From IMG/VR virus record IMGVR_UViG_3300046000_005552, positions 1 through 21,281 of that record: 21,281 bases of DNA. The stretch is one strand, 5' to 3'. Under the pieces are notes generated by a model. The model had not been told where the DNA came from, did not search any database, and worked only from the letters and a program-made list of their open reading frames with translations. Of the stretch, positions 1 to 7,676 are shown one piece after another (the stretch's first letter is position 1; each line of letters begins with the position of its first letter). The translations under genes and the position numbers were made by a program. This stretch comes from a virus.

Positions 1-1285
1 CACTCCCGATAGATAAAGATGCGTTAAATAGCGTTAAACCACCTCCAGAGACAACCCCTTCAGCTATTGCACTCTTAACAGCATTAATTGCATCATCAAC
101 CCTATCAAGTTTCTCCTTTAACTCAACTTCTGTAATACTACCAACCTTAATAATTGATACTCCACAAGCAAGTTTAGATATCCTATCCTTTAGGTACTCC
201 TTCTCTGCTTTATTATTTGAGTTTTTAATTACCTTATTTAACTCATTAATCTTTGATTGTATCTTATCAGAATTAAATCTCTCATTAAAGAATAGGACAG
301 TATCCTCCTTAGTCGCAATTACCTTACTGCACTTACCTAGCAACTCCTCTGGGGAATATGCATCGAGGTTTGTCGATGTGTCTAAGTCAACAACTAAAGC
401 ATCTGTAGCTAACGCAATATCCGTTAAGTAGTCTCTCCTCTTCTCTCCAATTGATGGAGGTGTAATAACCGCAACCCTTAATCCATTCTTCTTATTTGAG
501 TATAGAACCTTCATTACCTCAAACTCCATTTCAGAAACAATAAATAGTTCTTGGTTATTCTTATGACAATGTTCTACAATTGGCAGAATCTCCCTAATGT
601 TTTGAAACTTACGGTTTGATAATAACAGTCTAGGTTCATTTGAAAACTCAATGCTCCTGTTTTCTGGTTTATTTATAAAACCCTCAAACTCCCAACCCCT
701 TGCAATTGGCATACCATCCACAAACTCTAAGTAGGTCTTAGATGTTTCTGATTGCTCATAAGACACAACACCATTCTTACCAGCCTTTACAAATGCCTGT
801 GCAATAATCTTTCCTAAGTCCTCGTCGTTATTAGAGGAAATCTTAGCAACGTCATAAATATAATCATTATCTACACTTACTGACTCAGACTTAATGTACT
901 CAATGGTATCCCTAACAGCCTCATCAATACCTTTCTTCACATCAATAGCAGAAACACCACTATTTAATGCCACCTCAGCTACCCTTAAGATTGCCTTTGT
1001 AAGTACTGCTGTACAGGTTGTTGAATCACCTGCCTCATTAACGGTCTTCCTACAAGCTTGCTTTACAAGTTCTGCCCCAAGACTCTCTGACGCATCCTCT
1101 AAGAAGATAGCCTCTGCAACTGATACTCCATCTTTAGTTACGATAGGTAATCCACCTGGACTCTCAATTAATACTGTTCTACCTCTATACCCCATAGTTG
1201 TAGCAACAGCATCACATACGATATTAATCCCCTTAATTAAGGGTTCTTTTGCTTCTTGGTTAAATTTAACTTCCTTAATGTTCAT
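1..1285 (-). CDS. groEL: GroEL-like chaperonin (Hsp60), 3' end outside window
   Basis: This gene reads leftward from ATG at 1285-1283 and stays open to the window edge, giving 428 codons of a family normally about 545 residues long. The protein aligns without large gaps to E. coli GroEL and keeps nearly the same numbering. The ATP-site residues are present: Thr30 and Gly32, the KDGVSVA motif with Asp52, GDSTT with Asp87 (GDGTT in GroEL), Asp398 in DRVDDA, and EGVVSGGG at 409-416. The apical domain contains GFINKP (202-207) and NIREILPI (229-236). Departures include Tyr33 for the usual Pro, Cys91 in GDSTTC, and PSIGEKRR where GroEL has PGFGDRR. The product should form a folding chamber in the host cytoplasm; a GroES-like gene lies at 12274. 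It has its own promoter, divergent from the virion operon. The identity is secure, but the C-terminal equatorial part and tail cannot be seen. Confidence 0.95.
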   Translation of the reverse strand, partial: MNIKEVKFNQEAKEPLIKGINIVCDAVATTMGYRGRTVLIESPGGLPIVTKDGVSVAEAIFLEDASESLGAELVKQACRKTVNEAGDSTTCTAVLTKAILRVAEVALNSGVSAIDVKKGIDEAVRDTIEYIKSESVSVDNDYIYDVAKISSNNDEDLGKIIAQAFVKAGKNGVVSYEQSETSKTYLEFVDGMPIARGWEFEGFINKPENRSIEFSNEPRLLLSNRKFQNIREILPIVEHCHKNNQELFIVSEMEFEVMKVLYSNKKNGLRVAVITPPSIGEKRRDYLTDIALATDALVVDLDTSTNLDAYSPEELLGKCSKVIATKEDTVLFFNERFNSDKIQSKINELNKVIKNSNNKAEKEYLKDRISKLACGVSIIKVGSITEVELKEKLDRVDDAINAVKSAIAEGVVSGGGLTLFNASLSIGS

Positions 1286-1306
1286 ATTAAATTAATTTTT
1301 TATTGT

Positions 1307-1315
1307 GCAAATATA
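1307..1315 (-). promoter_or_regulatory. Promoter -7 box for groEL
   Basis: The minus strand reads TATATTTGC here, matching the Bacteroidota -7 consensus TAnnTTTG. It lies 21 nt upstream of the groEL start codon. No clear TTTG -33 element is present at the usual 19-21 nt spacing; that position falls on the -7 box of the opposing promoter. Confidence 0.6.
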
Positions 1316-1331
1316 CACCTTTTTTATTTCG

Positions 1332-1340
1332 TATCTTTGC
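1332..1340 (+). promoter_or_regulatory. Promoter -7 box for the virion/lysis operon
   Basis: The plus strand reads TATCTTTGC, a good match to the Bacteroidota -7 element, 25 nt upstream of the ATG at 1366. The leader is A/T-rich with no Shine-Dalgarno sequence. No canonical -33 element is visible; its expected position coincides with the groEL promoter box on the other strand. No terminator is seen downstream before about 11960, so this may drive all genes from 1366 to 11955. Confidence 0.6.
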
Positions 1341-1365
1341 AGAGATTTTTAGAATAAATTAAATT

Positions 1366-1638
1366 ATGGCTAAAGTAGTTAAATCAGAGATGAAGTGCAA
1401 TGTCGCAAAGAGAACACCATCTCATCCAAAAAAAAGTCACGTAGTAAAAGCCTGTGAAGGTAGTAGAGAAAAAGTAATCAGATTTGGTGAGCAAGGAGCT
1501 AGTACTGCTGGGAAACCAAAAGCAGGTGAAAGCGAAGCAATGAAGAAAAAGAGAGCATCCTTTAAGGCAAGGCACGGAAAGAATATAGCAAAAGGAAAAA
1601 TGTCAGCAGCGTGGTGGAGTTCAACTATTAAGTGGTAA
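1366..1638 (+). CDS. Small basic phage protein with RFGEQG/SFKARH motifs
   Basis: This 90-residue, very Lys/Arg-rich protein belongs to a small family I recognise from many tailed phages, including cyanophages. The shared blocks are RTPSHPKKSH (residues 17-26), IRFGEQG, TAGKPKAGES, KKKRASFKARHGKNIAKGK, and a C-terminal aromatic cluster ending in IKW. I believe the Pfam name is DUF6321, but that is from memory. The molecular function is not known to me; strong positive charge and a location among virion genes suggest binding to DNA or to a structural protein. It is the first gene after the operon promoter, 36 nt before the next gene. Confidence 0.8.
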   Translation: MAKVVKSEMKCNVAKRTPSHPKKSHVVKACEGSREKVIRFGEQGASTAGKPKAGESEAMKKKRASFKARHGKNIAKGKMSAAWWSSTIKW

Positions 1639-1674
1639 TTAAGTAATAAATAGTAATATAAAAAATAAGATAAG

Positions 1675-1926
1675 ATGTCATATCAAAAATTACAAGTTAC
1701 AAAAGCTAAGGCGGTAGTGCCTTCAGACGAATTAATAGATACTGGTAGTACAGCACCAAATACAGGGTGTGTATTGTACGTTGGTACAGGTGGCTCATTA
1801 GATGTTGTTACTGCTAGTGGAGACGAGGTTACATTTGTTAATGTATTGAGTGGTTCTTTTTTACCTGTTCAGGTATTAAAGGTATTGGACACATCAAGTG
1901 CTGAGGATATTATAGCTTTGTGGTAA
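1675..1926 (+). CDS. Small conserved phage protein, probable virion component
   Basis: The 83-residue product has the layout of a very common short phage protein: an N-terminal strand SYQKLQV, a central VLYVGTGGSLDVVTASGDEV segment, and a C-terminus with FLPVQVLKVL followed by DIIALW. In other phages such proteins lie beside head, neck or fibre genes, usually as hypothetical proteins. Nearly all of it is predicted beta-strand with Gly/Thr-rich turns, and there is no signal peptide or membrane segment. A structural role in the particle is inferred from family context and neighbours. The stop is one base before the next ATG, which suggests translational coupling. Confidence 0.75.
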   Translation: MSYQKLQVTKAKAVVPSDELIDTGSTAPNTGCVLYVGTGGSLDVVTASGDEVTFVNVLSGSFLPVQVLKVLDTSSAEDIIALW

Positions 1927-1927
1927 T

Positions 1928-2263
1928 ATGATTTTAGCTATATCAAATATAATAGGGGGGTATAACCCACCAAAGGTGATAGATGAGAAAATTCCTGAAT
2001 CAAATATAAAGCCAACGATTAGTGGAGACCCTATTGTTGGTAGTACATTAAGCGTAAGTAATGGTGACTGGATTTATAATCCTTTATTTTTTTACTACCA
2101 ATGGAAAAGAGGTTCTGAAAGCATAGAGGGAGAAACAAAAAACACTTACACAACAAGAATAGTCGATGTAGGATTTCAAATTAGTTGTTTTGTAGCAGCA
2201 ACTAATCTAAAGGGGAAGAGTGAGTATGTAAATCCAATTAATTCTATTGAAGTAACCGAATAA
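1928..2263 (+). CDS. Free-standing Ig-like domain protein
   Basis: The 111 residues are essentially one immunoglobulin-like beta-sandwich. After a short N-terminal tail, the pattern PTISGDPIVGSTLSVSNGDW (residues 29-48) leads to the core YYQWKRG, then an IEGETKNTYT turn, DVGFQISCFVAATN and a final strand. This is the P-x-I-x-G-x-x-x-V-G-x-x-L ... YQW ... DVG ... V-A-T-N signature of bacterial and phage surface Ig-like repeats. Such domains are normally fused to capsid, tail or adhesin proteins and are thought to bind surface glycans weakly. Here the domain is its own gene, without a visible anchor, between virion genes; it may decorate the particle. The domain call is firm and the role is inferred. 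Confidence 0.75.
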   Translation: MILAISNIIGGYNPPKVIDEKIPESNIKPTISGDPIVGSTLSVSNGDWIYNPLFFYYQWKRGSESIEGETKNTYTTRIVDVGFQISCFVAATNLKGKSEYVNPINSIEVTE

Positions 2264-2277
2264 AGGAAAAATAAATT

Positions 2278-2634
2278 ATGGTAATCAAAAAATATAATAA
2301 CTTATTAAACAATACTGTATCTGATAGTACTAAGACAAAAAAAGTAAATACTACTCAAGATAAACTAGCACAAGCAAAGGAGAGTAGAAAAAAGTTAGAT
2401 AGTATTACAGCTATTAAGAGGGCTGATATATCAAGAAAGAAAGACTCTATACTAGATAGAAATGCAGCATCTAAAGGTATGACAAGAGAGCAAGTTCGTG
2501 TTCAACAAAAGAAAGACGCTAAAAAACCTGATGCTACATCTTGTAATCTAAACGACCCTAACTTTAAACCAACAAAATGCGGTATTAGTAGAAAGGGAGC
2601 AAAAGAATCAAAGGCTAATTTTAAAAAAGCGTAA
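2278..2634 (+). CDS. Lysine-rich hypothetical protein
   Basis: I do not recognise this 118-residue protein. It is strongly basic and mostly predicted helical, with long Lys/Asp/Ala/Ser stretches in the first 85 residues. A short C-terminal segment with two cysteines follows (SCNLNDPNF ... KCGISRKG), ending in KKA. There is no membrane segment or signal peptide. It sits 14 nt after the Ig-like gene and 15 nt before a fibre-type gene, in the same direction, so co-transcription is likely. A structural or nucleic-acid-binding role is possible but nothing in the sequence proves it. Confidence 0.6.
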   Translation: MVIKKYNNLLNNTVSDSTKTKKVNTTQDKLAQAKESRKKLDSITAIKRADISRKKDSILDRNAASKGMTREQVRVQQKKDAKKPDATSCNLNDPNFKPTKCGISRKGAKESKANFKKA

Positions 2635-2649
2635 AGGGTATATAAAGAT

Positions 2650-3390
2650 ATGGCAAGAATAAAGACATATAATAATGATACTTTGGTATCCTCTAATGAT
2701 AGGTGGATTGGTACTGATGGAGACAACTTCGATAGGACAAAAAACTTTTCTCCATTATCATTGGCTGGTTTTTTTAATTCTTCAGAGACAATTAATTCTG
2801 CAAATTCATTAACATTTACATATCAAACATTAGACCCATTAGAGCAAAGAGCTCTTGGTACTATATCATTTAAGAATAACCCTGCTCCTCAATTTAATTT
2901 TTCAAGCATTAACACCATAATGTTTAGTAGTAGAAGTAAGGGGCTTCATTATGTAGATATATTTTTACAAGATATGGTTGGGTATACAGTTATACTGCAT
3001 AGAGATAGGAGTATTAATGATTATGGTCTTTATCAGGTTGTATCTGTAGTGGAAGATGAAAGTGAGCCTGATTTCTTTAATGTAGGATTATTATTCTTAA
3101 AGGGTAATGGTTATTTACAGGAAGATAAAGATTATCTATTCTCGGTTATACAGACTAATTCTAGTGGTCAAGATTTATCTCAAAATAATTTTGTAAGGAA
3201 TTTATATATATACGAACTTGATTTAAGTGGTGATGGAACGATAGAGGAACAAATTTGTGAATACATCTTACTACTACCTGATGCAGAGAGGACTATTTTA
3301 GAAACTGATAGTAAGTGGAATGTTGTTATTGTTGACACACCGTTTATTGAAGGAATACACACAAGCATTTTTACAAACGTCTTTAACTAA
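2650..3390 (+). CDS. Tail or appendage protein with MARIK-type N-terminal module
   Basis: This 246-residue protein starts with a module of about 42 residues, MARIKTYNND...SSNDRWIGTDGDN...TKNF...LAGFF. It is clearly repeated at the N-terminus of the gene at 10830 (MARIKNY...DNDKVIGTDVDS...TKNY). Shared N-termini on otherwise different proteins are typical of phage fibres and appendages that dock to a common site on the particle; the docking role here is inferred. The rest is beta-rich with no recognised domain. It contains a run around residues 95-155 (FSSRSKGLHYVDIFL ... YTVILHRDRS) that looks like a compact globular unit. It precedes two further fibre-type genes. Confidence 0.65.
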   Translation: MARIKTYNNDTLVSSNDRWIGTDGDNFDRTKNFSPLSLAGFFNSSETINSANSLTFTYQTLDPLEQRALGTISFKNNPAPQFNFSSINTIMFSSRSKGLHYVDIFLQDMVGYTVILHRDRSINDYGLYQVVSVVEDESEPDFFNVGLLFLKGNGYLQEDKDYLFSVIQTNSSGQDLSQNNFVRNLYIYELDLSGDGTIEEQICEYILLLPDAERTILETDSKWNVVIVDTPFIEGIHTSIFTNVFN

Positions 3391-3405
3391 CAAAAAATAT
3401 ACACA

Positions 3406-4020
3406 ATGACAAGATTAGAATTAGATACATACATAGATACAAATATAACTGATAAGACTGAGGTAAACTCAATTACGCCAGTAGACGAGGGTAATGCATT
3501 AAAAGAGGTTGCTGATTATGTTGACCAAGAGATTGCAACAAAACAAGATGAGTTAGAAAGTGGAGCAAATATTAAAACCATTAATGGTGATAGTTTATTA
3601 GGTACTGGTGATTTAGTAGTTGGTGGTACTTCATTTCTAAAAAAAATAAACGTCACACTAAGTTCTGCTCAATTATTAGATTTATTTACAACTCCTGTTG
3701 AGTTAGTACCTGCTGTAACTGGTAAAGTTATTATTCCGCAATTTTTACTACAAAAATATACACACGTATCAACCGCATATACCACAAGTGGTCTTTTTAA
3801 AGTAGGATTAGGAAGTATAAATTTTGCTGGGATTACATTCTCGGCAACCGTAACAAGTGCAGATAATGCACAGGGCTTAACTAATCTTAATTATAATCAA
3901 TCTATATCAGGATTAGTTTACGAAAATTTACCAATTGTTGTTGGGGCTACAACTGCAAATCCAGTAGGTGGCGATGGAACTTTAGATATTTATTTAACTT
4001 ATCTTGAAATAACTATTTAA
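3406..4020 (+). CDS. Fibre protein with tail-fibre linker motif
   Basis: The 204-residue product has a short N-terminal helical segment (MTRLELDTYIDTNITDKTEV). It then carries the classic fibre linker KQDELESGANIKTINGDSLL (residues 46-65) continuing into GTGDLVVGG. This K-Q-x-x-L-x-S-G-x-N-I-K-T-I-N-G-x-S-L-L-G-x-G pattern recurs in trimeric tail fibres of many phages. The C-terminal 130 residues are beta-rich and probably form a knob, possibly receptor-contacting. The gene starts 15 nt after the previous one and ends 8 nt before the giant fibre gene, so the three probably contribute to one appendage. Fibre identity is well supported; the receptor role is inferred. Confidence 0.75.
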   Translation: MTRLELDTYIDTNITDKTEVNSITPVDEGNALKEVADYVDQEIATKQDELESGANIKTINGDSLLGTGDLVVGGTSFLKKINVTLSSAQLLDLFTTPVELVPAVTGKVIIPQFLLQKYTHVSTAYTTSGLFKVGLGSINFAGITFSATVTSADNAQGLTNLNYNQSISGLVYENLPIVVGATTANPVGGDGTLDIYLTYLEITI

Positions 4021-4028
4021 TTAACAAA

Positions 4029-7000
4029 ATGGCTATTACAAAAATATTTGAAATTATTGATAAGGGCAGGGGTATAATTGAAGAATTAACCCCAGAAAAT
4101 CTATTGCTACTTAAAGAGGGTGGTGGTGGAGCACAAACGCTATCTGAAACCTTAGACAACGGGAATGTCACAGGAGGCTTTAATATACTTATAAATGATG
4201 CCGATGCAATTGAACTTGAAAATACTTCTTTGCTAAAAAAAGGTACTTATGATTATGGTGGGGATGGTGGTATTTCACGCATTTGCTCAGTAGGTTTTGA
4301 GGATATGTGGCAAAGTGGATTCAGACACGTTTTTGATAATAACGGACTTATAAGACATTCAACAAATTGCTTTGATGTTATTCCCGATGAAACTTTTGAC
4401 GATACATTAAGATTTAAAATTGATTCATTATGGACTTTAGATAACGGTACTACTTACAAATGTTTAGACGCAAGTACTGGAGCAGCGATTTGGGAGTTAT
4501 ATAACGTAGGAGGTATTCCAACGCTTCAAGAGGTTTTAGATAATAATCACGATTTAGTTGATGGCATATTTAATGCTGGGACACTTGCAGGAGATGGAAA
4601 TACAGGTTATAATCAAAACGCTTTAGGATATGAAGCTGGTTCTGATAATTCTGGTATTAACCAAAATGCTTTAGGAGAACGTGCTGGTGAAGTTAATACT
4701 GGTGATAATCAAAATGCTTTAGGGTGGTTTGCTGGTGCTAGTAACTCAGGTTATAATCAAAATACTTTAGGATATGAAAGTGGTGCTAGTAACTCAGGTG
4801 ATAATCAAAATGCTTTAGGATATTTTGCTGGTTTTTATAATACAGGAACAAATCAAAATGCTTTAGGTAATGCTGCTGGTCAAAACAATACAGGTAATAA
4901 TCAAAATGCTTTAGGTAATGCTGCTGGTGTAGATAACGCATTTAACAACGTAAACCTATTTGGAGAAAATGCACAAGCCGATGAAGATGGACAAACGGTA
5001 CTTTCAAAAGATGGTACAATTATGGCTCGTATCTCAACTGCTGATTTGACAGATACAAGGAAATATACTTTACCTGATGCGGATGGAACAATAGCTTTAA
5101 CAACCGACATTCCAACACTAACATCACAACTTACAAATGATGGAGAAGATGGTGTTAACCCATTTATATCCTTAGCTAATTTACCATATCAGATTGAAAT
5201 ATATGATGATTCAAGTTTGTTTCCTCTTGTTGGAAATGATGATATAGTATATCTTGCTGAAGATACGGGTATATTTTATTTATGGGATGGTACAGATTCA
5301 GTATACAATCAAATTACAAGCAATGCTTTCCCTACAGGTCTTGAAAAAATAACAGAAGGCAGTAATACAGGTTGGAGATTAATAGGTAGAAATCCTGCCA
5401 ACTATGGAAATATAGGTATGAATGCTGTTGATATTTCATCTAGTCTCACAGCTTCTTCAACAAGAGGTGCTCAGGGAGAATACTCTTTTGCACAAGGAAG
5501 GAATACTAGAGCAAGTGCAACAGCAGCAGTAGCTTTTGGTGACAATACTCAGGCAACCTCTCAATATGCTTTCGCACACGGAACTGACTCTCAAGCAACA
5601 AATAACTCAGCTGAAGCAGGTGGAAATAATACTGCTGCTTCAGGAAACTCTTCTGTTGCTAAAGGAACAGGAAATAGAGCAAGAAGTCTTGCAGAATTTT
5701 CAATTGGACAATGGGGAACAGACTACACTCCTGTAAGTGCTAGTAGTGCTACTAATACTACAGACAGAGTATTTAATCTTGGAAATGGATTAAGTGATGG
5801 TACAAGAAGTGATGCTTTTACTGTTTTTAAGAATGGAGCAGTAAAATTATTTGTTGGAGCTTTAGCAAGTATTACCAATGGAGTTGCTGGATTTTTTACA
5901 TTTAACTCTACAGATAGTAATAGACCTTATATTCATAATGGTACTGCTTGGAAAGGATTAGCATATAACGATGATATACCAACAAACACATCAGACTTAG
6001 TAAATGATGGAGAAGATGGTACATCTCCTTATGTAACTGCAGACCAACTACCTTCTAACCTTAATCTATACGCAACAAATGTTTCAAGTGATATAGCTAC
6101 ATATTTCAAGTTAGTAACTTCTATTGATGACCCTGATTATAATGATACTGCTGTAAATATACCAACAGGTGCAATTACAACAACAGGACAATTTATTGCT
6201 GCATTAGCAACAACTGCAAATGTATTAGTAGGTAATCCTGGAATTATAAATATATTAACAATAGGAAATGTAAGGAGAACATCAGGTACAGGTACAGCTG
6301 AGTTTTATTATGAAGTTTATCATAGAACTTCAGGAGGTACTGAAACACTAATTGCAACATCAAGTAATACACCTCCTGTAAATTCTGCTATTTATACTGA
6401 ATTTTTAGCTGCCGCTTTATTAAATAATGGCACATTCTTAGCAACTGACAGAATAGTTGTTAAGTATTATGCTGATAGAGTAGCAGGAGGAAGTAACCCT
6501 GAATATGACTTTCAGTTTGGTGGAACAAGTCCTGTAAGAACTAATTTTCCTATTCCTGCAACAAATATACCTTTAGATGCAACTCCGACTGATGGAAGTA
6601 CAAATGGTGTACAGAGCAATGGTGTGTTTGATGCTTTGGCTTTGAAAGCTAATAAAGAGAATAATTATTTTTTAAATTGGTTTCCAACAGGAAGTATAAT
6701 AACTATAAACAATTATACATCAACTGTTTCTAGTACAGCTTTTAGTTCAACCACTTCAAATTCAAATAATTTAACTAAACTTCAACCATTTGTAACAAAT
6801 AAAACTATTACAATTGATGAATTGTATTTGAGCTTGGCTACTGCAAATAACGGAACAGGTTCAACCGCTACATTATATATATTTGATGATTCAAATGATG
6901 GATTACCTGGAGTTAAACTGCATCAAGAAATAACAGCAACAGGTATATTTACAGCAGGAAACTCTATTATTTCATTTACAAATAACATCACATTACAACC

Positions 7001-7247
7001 TGGTGTTTATTGGATTGGTATCCATATCAGGGATTTGAATACAGCTGGTACAAATCCTACTTTTTATCACGCTTCTTTAGGAGGCAATACAAAAGGTTAT
7101 CAAACAGCTGCAATTTCATTTACAAATAACTACCTAGGTACATTGTTTGTTGGAGCTACAACAGGTGATTTAGGGAATAATCCAACTATATTAGTATCAG
7201 CTGGAACATCACTTTTATTACCAATGTTAAAAATTAAAATAGGATGA
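4029..7247 (+). CDS. Large tail fibre with two classes of short beta-roll-like repeats
   Basis: This 1072-residue protein is the largest in the window. Residues 195-306 are seven perfect-length 16-residue repeats with consensus NQNALGxxAGxxNTGx. Residues about 485-560 hold a second, unrelated set (FAQGRNTRAS, AFGDNTQATS, FAHGTDSQAT, ...) resembling the head repeats of YadA-like trimeric adhesins. A linker with PTxTSxLxNDGEDG occurs twice, near residues 360 and 649. Around residue 865 is DATPTDGSTNGVQSNGVFDA, familiar from phage fibres, followed by a beta-sandwich-like C-terminal domain of about 190 residues, which may be glycan-binding. It is most likely a trimeric host-recognition fibre. Its stop overlaps the next start by 4 nt (ATGA). 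Confidence 0.85.
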   Translation: MAITKIFEIIDKGRGIIEELTPENLLLLKEGGGGAQTLSETLDNGNVTGGFNILINDADAIELENTSLLKKGTYDYGGDGGISRICSVGFEDMWQSGFRHVFDNNGLIRHSTNCFDVIPDETFDDTLRFKIDSLWTLDNGTTYKCLDASTGAAIWELYNVGGIPTLQEVLDNNHDLVDGIFNAGTLAGDGNTGYNQNALGYEAGSDNSGINQNALGERAGEVNTGDNQNALGWFAGASNSGYNQNTLGYESGASNSGDNQNALGYFAGFYNTGTNQNALGNAAGQNNTGNNQNALGNAAGVDNAFNNVNLFGENAQADEDGQTVLSKDGTIMARISTADLTDTRKYTLPDADGTIALTTDIPTLTSQLTNDGEDGVNPFISLANLPYQIEIYDDSSLFPLVGNDDIVYLAEDTGIFYLWDGTDSVYNQITSNAFPTGLEKITEGSNTGWRLIGRNPANYGNIGMNAVDISSSLTASSTRGAQGEYSFAQGRNTRASATAAVAFGDNTQATSQYAFAHGTDSQATNNSAEAGGNNTAASGNSSVAKGTGNRARSLAEFSIGQWGTDYTPVSASSATNTTDRVFNLGNGLSDGTRSDAFTVFKNGAVKLFVGALASITNGVAGFFTFNSTDSNRPYIHNGTAWKGLAYNDDIPTNTSDLVNDGEDGTSPYVTADQLPSNLNLYATNVSSDIATYFKLVTSIDDPDYNDTAVNIPTGAITTTGQFIAALATTANVLVGNPGIINILTIGNVRRTSGTGTAEFYYEVYHRTSGGTETLIATSSNTPPVNSAIYTEFLAAALLNNGTFLATDRIVVKYYADRVAGGSNPEYDFQFGGTSPVRTNFPIPATNIPLDATPTDGSTNGVQSNGVFDALALKANKENNYFLNWFPTGSIITINNYTSTVSSTAFSSTTSNSNNLTKLQPFVTNKTITIDELYLSLATANNGTGSTATLYIFDDSNDGLPGVKLHQEITATGIFTAGNSIISFTNNITLQPGVYWIGIHIRDLNTAGTNPTFYHASLGGNTKGYQTAAISFTNNYLGTLFVGATTGDLGNNPTILVSAGTSLLLPMLKIKIG
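4611..4946 (+). repeat. Seven tandem 48-bp coding repeats
   Basis: Seven consecutive 48-bp units encode the 16-residue repeats NQNALGxxAGxx(N)(T/S)G of the large fibre. An eighth, degenerate partial unit (NVNLFGENA) follows. Units vary at the residue pair after LG and at the loop residues, while the Asn-Gln-Asn-Ala-Leu-Gly core is almost fixed. Unit 4 has Thr for Ala and Ser for Ala. Confidence 0.95.
5481..5708 (+). repeat. YadA-head-like coding repeats in the fibre
   Basis: Imperfect units of roughly 14 residues with the pattern A-x-G-x-x-T-x-A-[ST] recur about five times (FAQGRNTRAS, AFGDNTQATS, FAHGTDSQAT, EAGGNNTAAS, VAKGTGNRAR). They end in FSIGQW. The spacing and the Gly/Ala/Thr rhythm resemble the left-handed beta-roll of YadA-type adhesin heads. 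The structural match is inferred from pattern only. Confidence 0.7.
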
Positions 7248-7675
7248 AACATATAATAGACTTAAATGGGTTTTATGTAGGTTTTGGTGGTTCTAAAACA
7301 GAACTGCAACAAGGTCAAAACGAAGTGCCATTTGCTCCAATTGATGGTTTAATTAAACCAAAATGGAATGGTACAGAATGGACTGAGGGAGCAACAGCTG
7401 AGGAATTAGCAGAATATCAACGTTCATTAATTCCACAAGTAATAACTCGTAGACAGTTCAAAATAGCTTTAGCGGTATTAGGTAAGAATGAAAACGATAT
7501 ATTAAATGGCATTAATCAATTACCTGAACCAACAAAAACAATAGCTTTAATTAGCTACACAGAAGCTGGAACATTTGAACGTAATAATCCTGAATTGATT
7601 TTTGTAGGTAAGACATTTTTACAAATGACAGATGAGCAAATCGATGAAATATTTAACATTGGGAATCAGTATTGA
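7244..7675 (+). CDS. Fibre-associated small phage protein
   Basis: The 143-residue product overlaps the fibre stop by 4 nt, so it is probably translated by coupling. Its middle carries KPKWNGTEWTEGATAEELAE (residues about 39-58), a motif often found in short proteins encoded just behind tail fibres. A C-terminal helical segment RRQFKIALAVLGKNENDIL then leads to ISYTEAGTFERNNPELI. That second half resembles the small phage domain R-Q-x-x-x-A-L ... lp ... a-l-i-x-[WY]-e-x-a-x-x-f-x-R-x-x-P that commonly accompanies fibres. It could be a fibre chaperone, a fibre tip or a minor tail component. No catalytic residues are recognised. Confidence 0.65.
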   Translation: MKHIIDLNGFYVGFGGSKTELQQGQNEVPFAPIDGLIKPKWNGTEWTEGATAEELAEYQRSLIPQVITRRQFKIALAVLGKNENDILNGINQLPEPTKTIALISYTEAGTFERNNPELIFVGKTFLQMTDEQIDEIFNIGNQY

Positions 7676-7676
7676 T

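Noticed and set aside
894-1295. Plus-strand open frame of 133 codons
   Set aside because: It is the complement of the groEL coding sequence, which has a clear family match; the plus-strand frame has no recognisable product.
4611-4946. CRISPR-like array because of 48-bp periodic repeats
   Set aside because: The repeats are in frame inside a long coding sequence, have no unique spacers, and encode a regular protein repeat.
5536-5736. Small plus-strand gene within the fibre gene
   Set aside because: It is a Gln/Leu-rich out-of-frame reading of the fibre repeats without its own start context.
7632-7676. Earlier in-frame start for the 7677 membrane protein
   Set aside because: It would overlap the preceding gene by 44 nt, whereas ATG at 7677 lies one base after its stop and places the membrane helix at the N-terminus.
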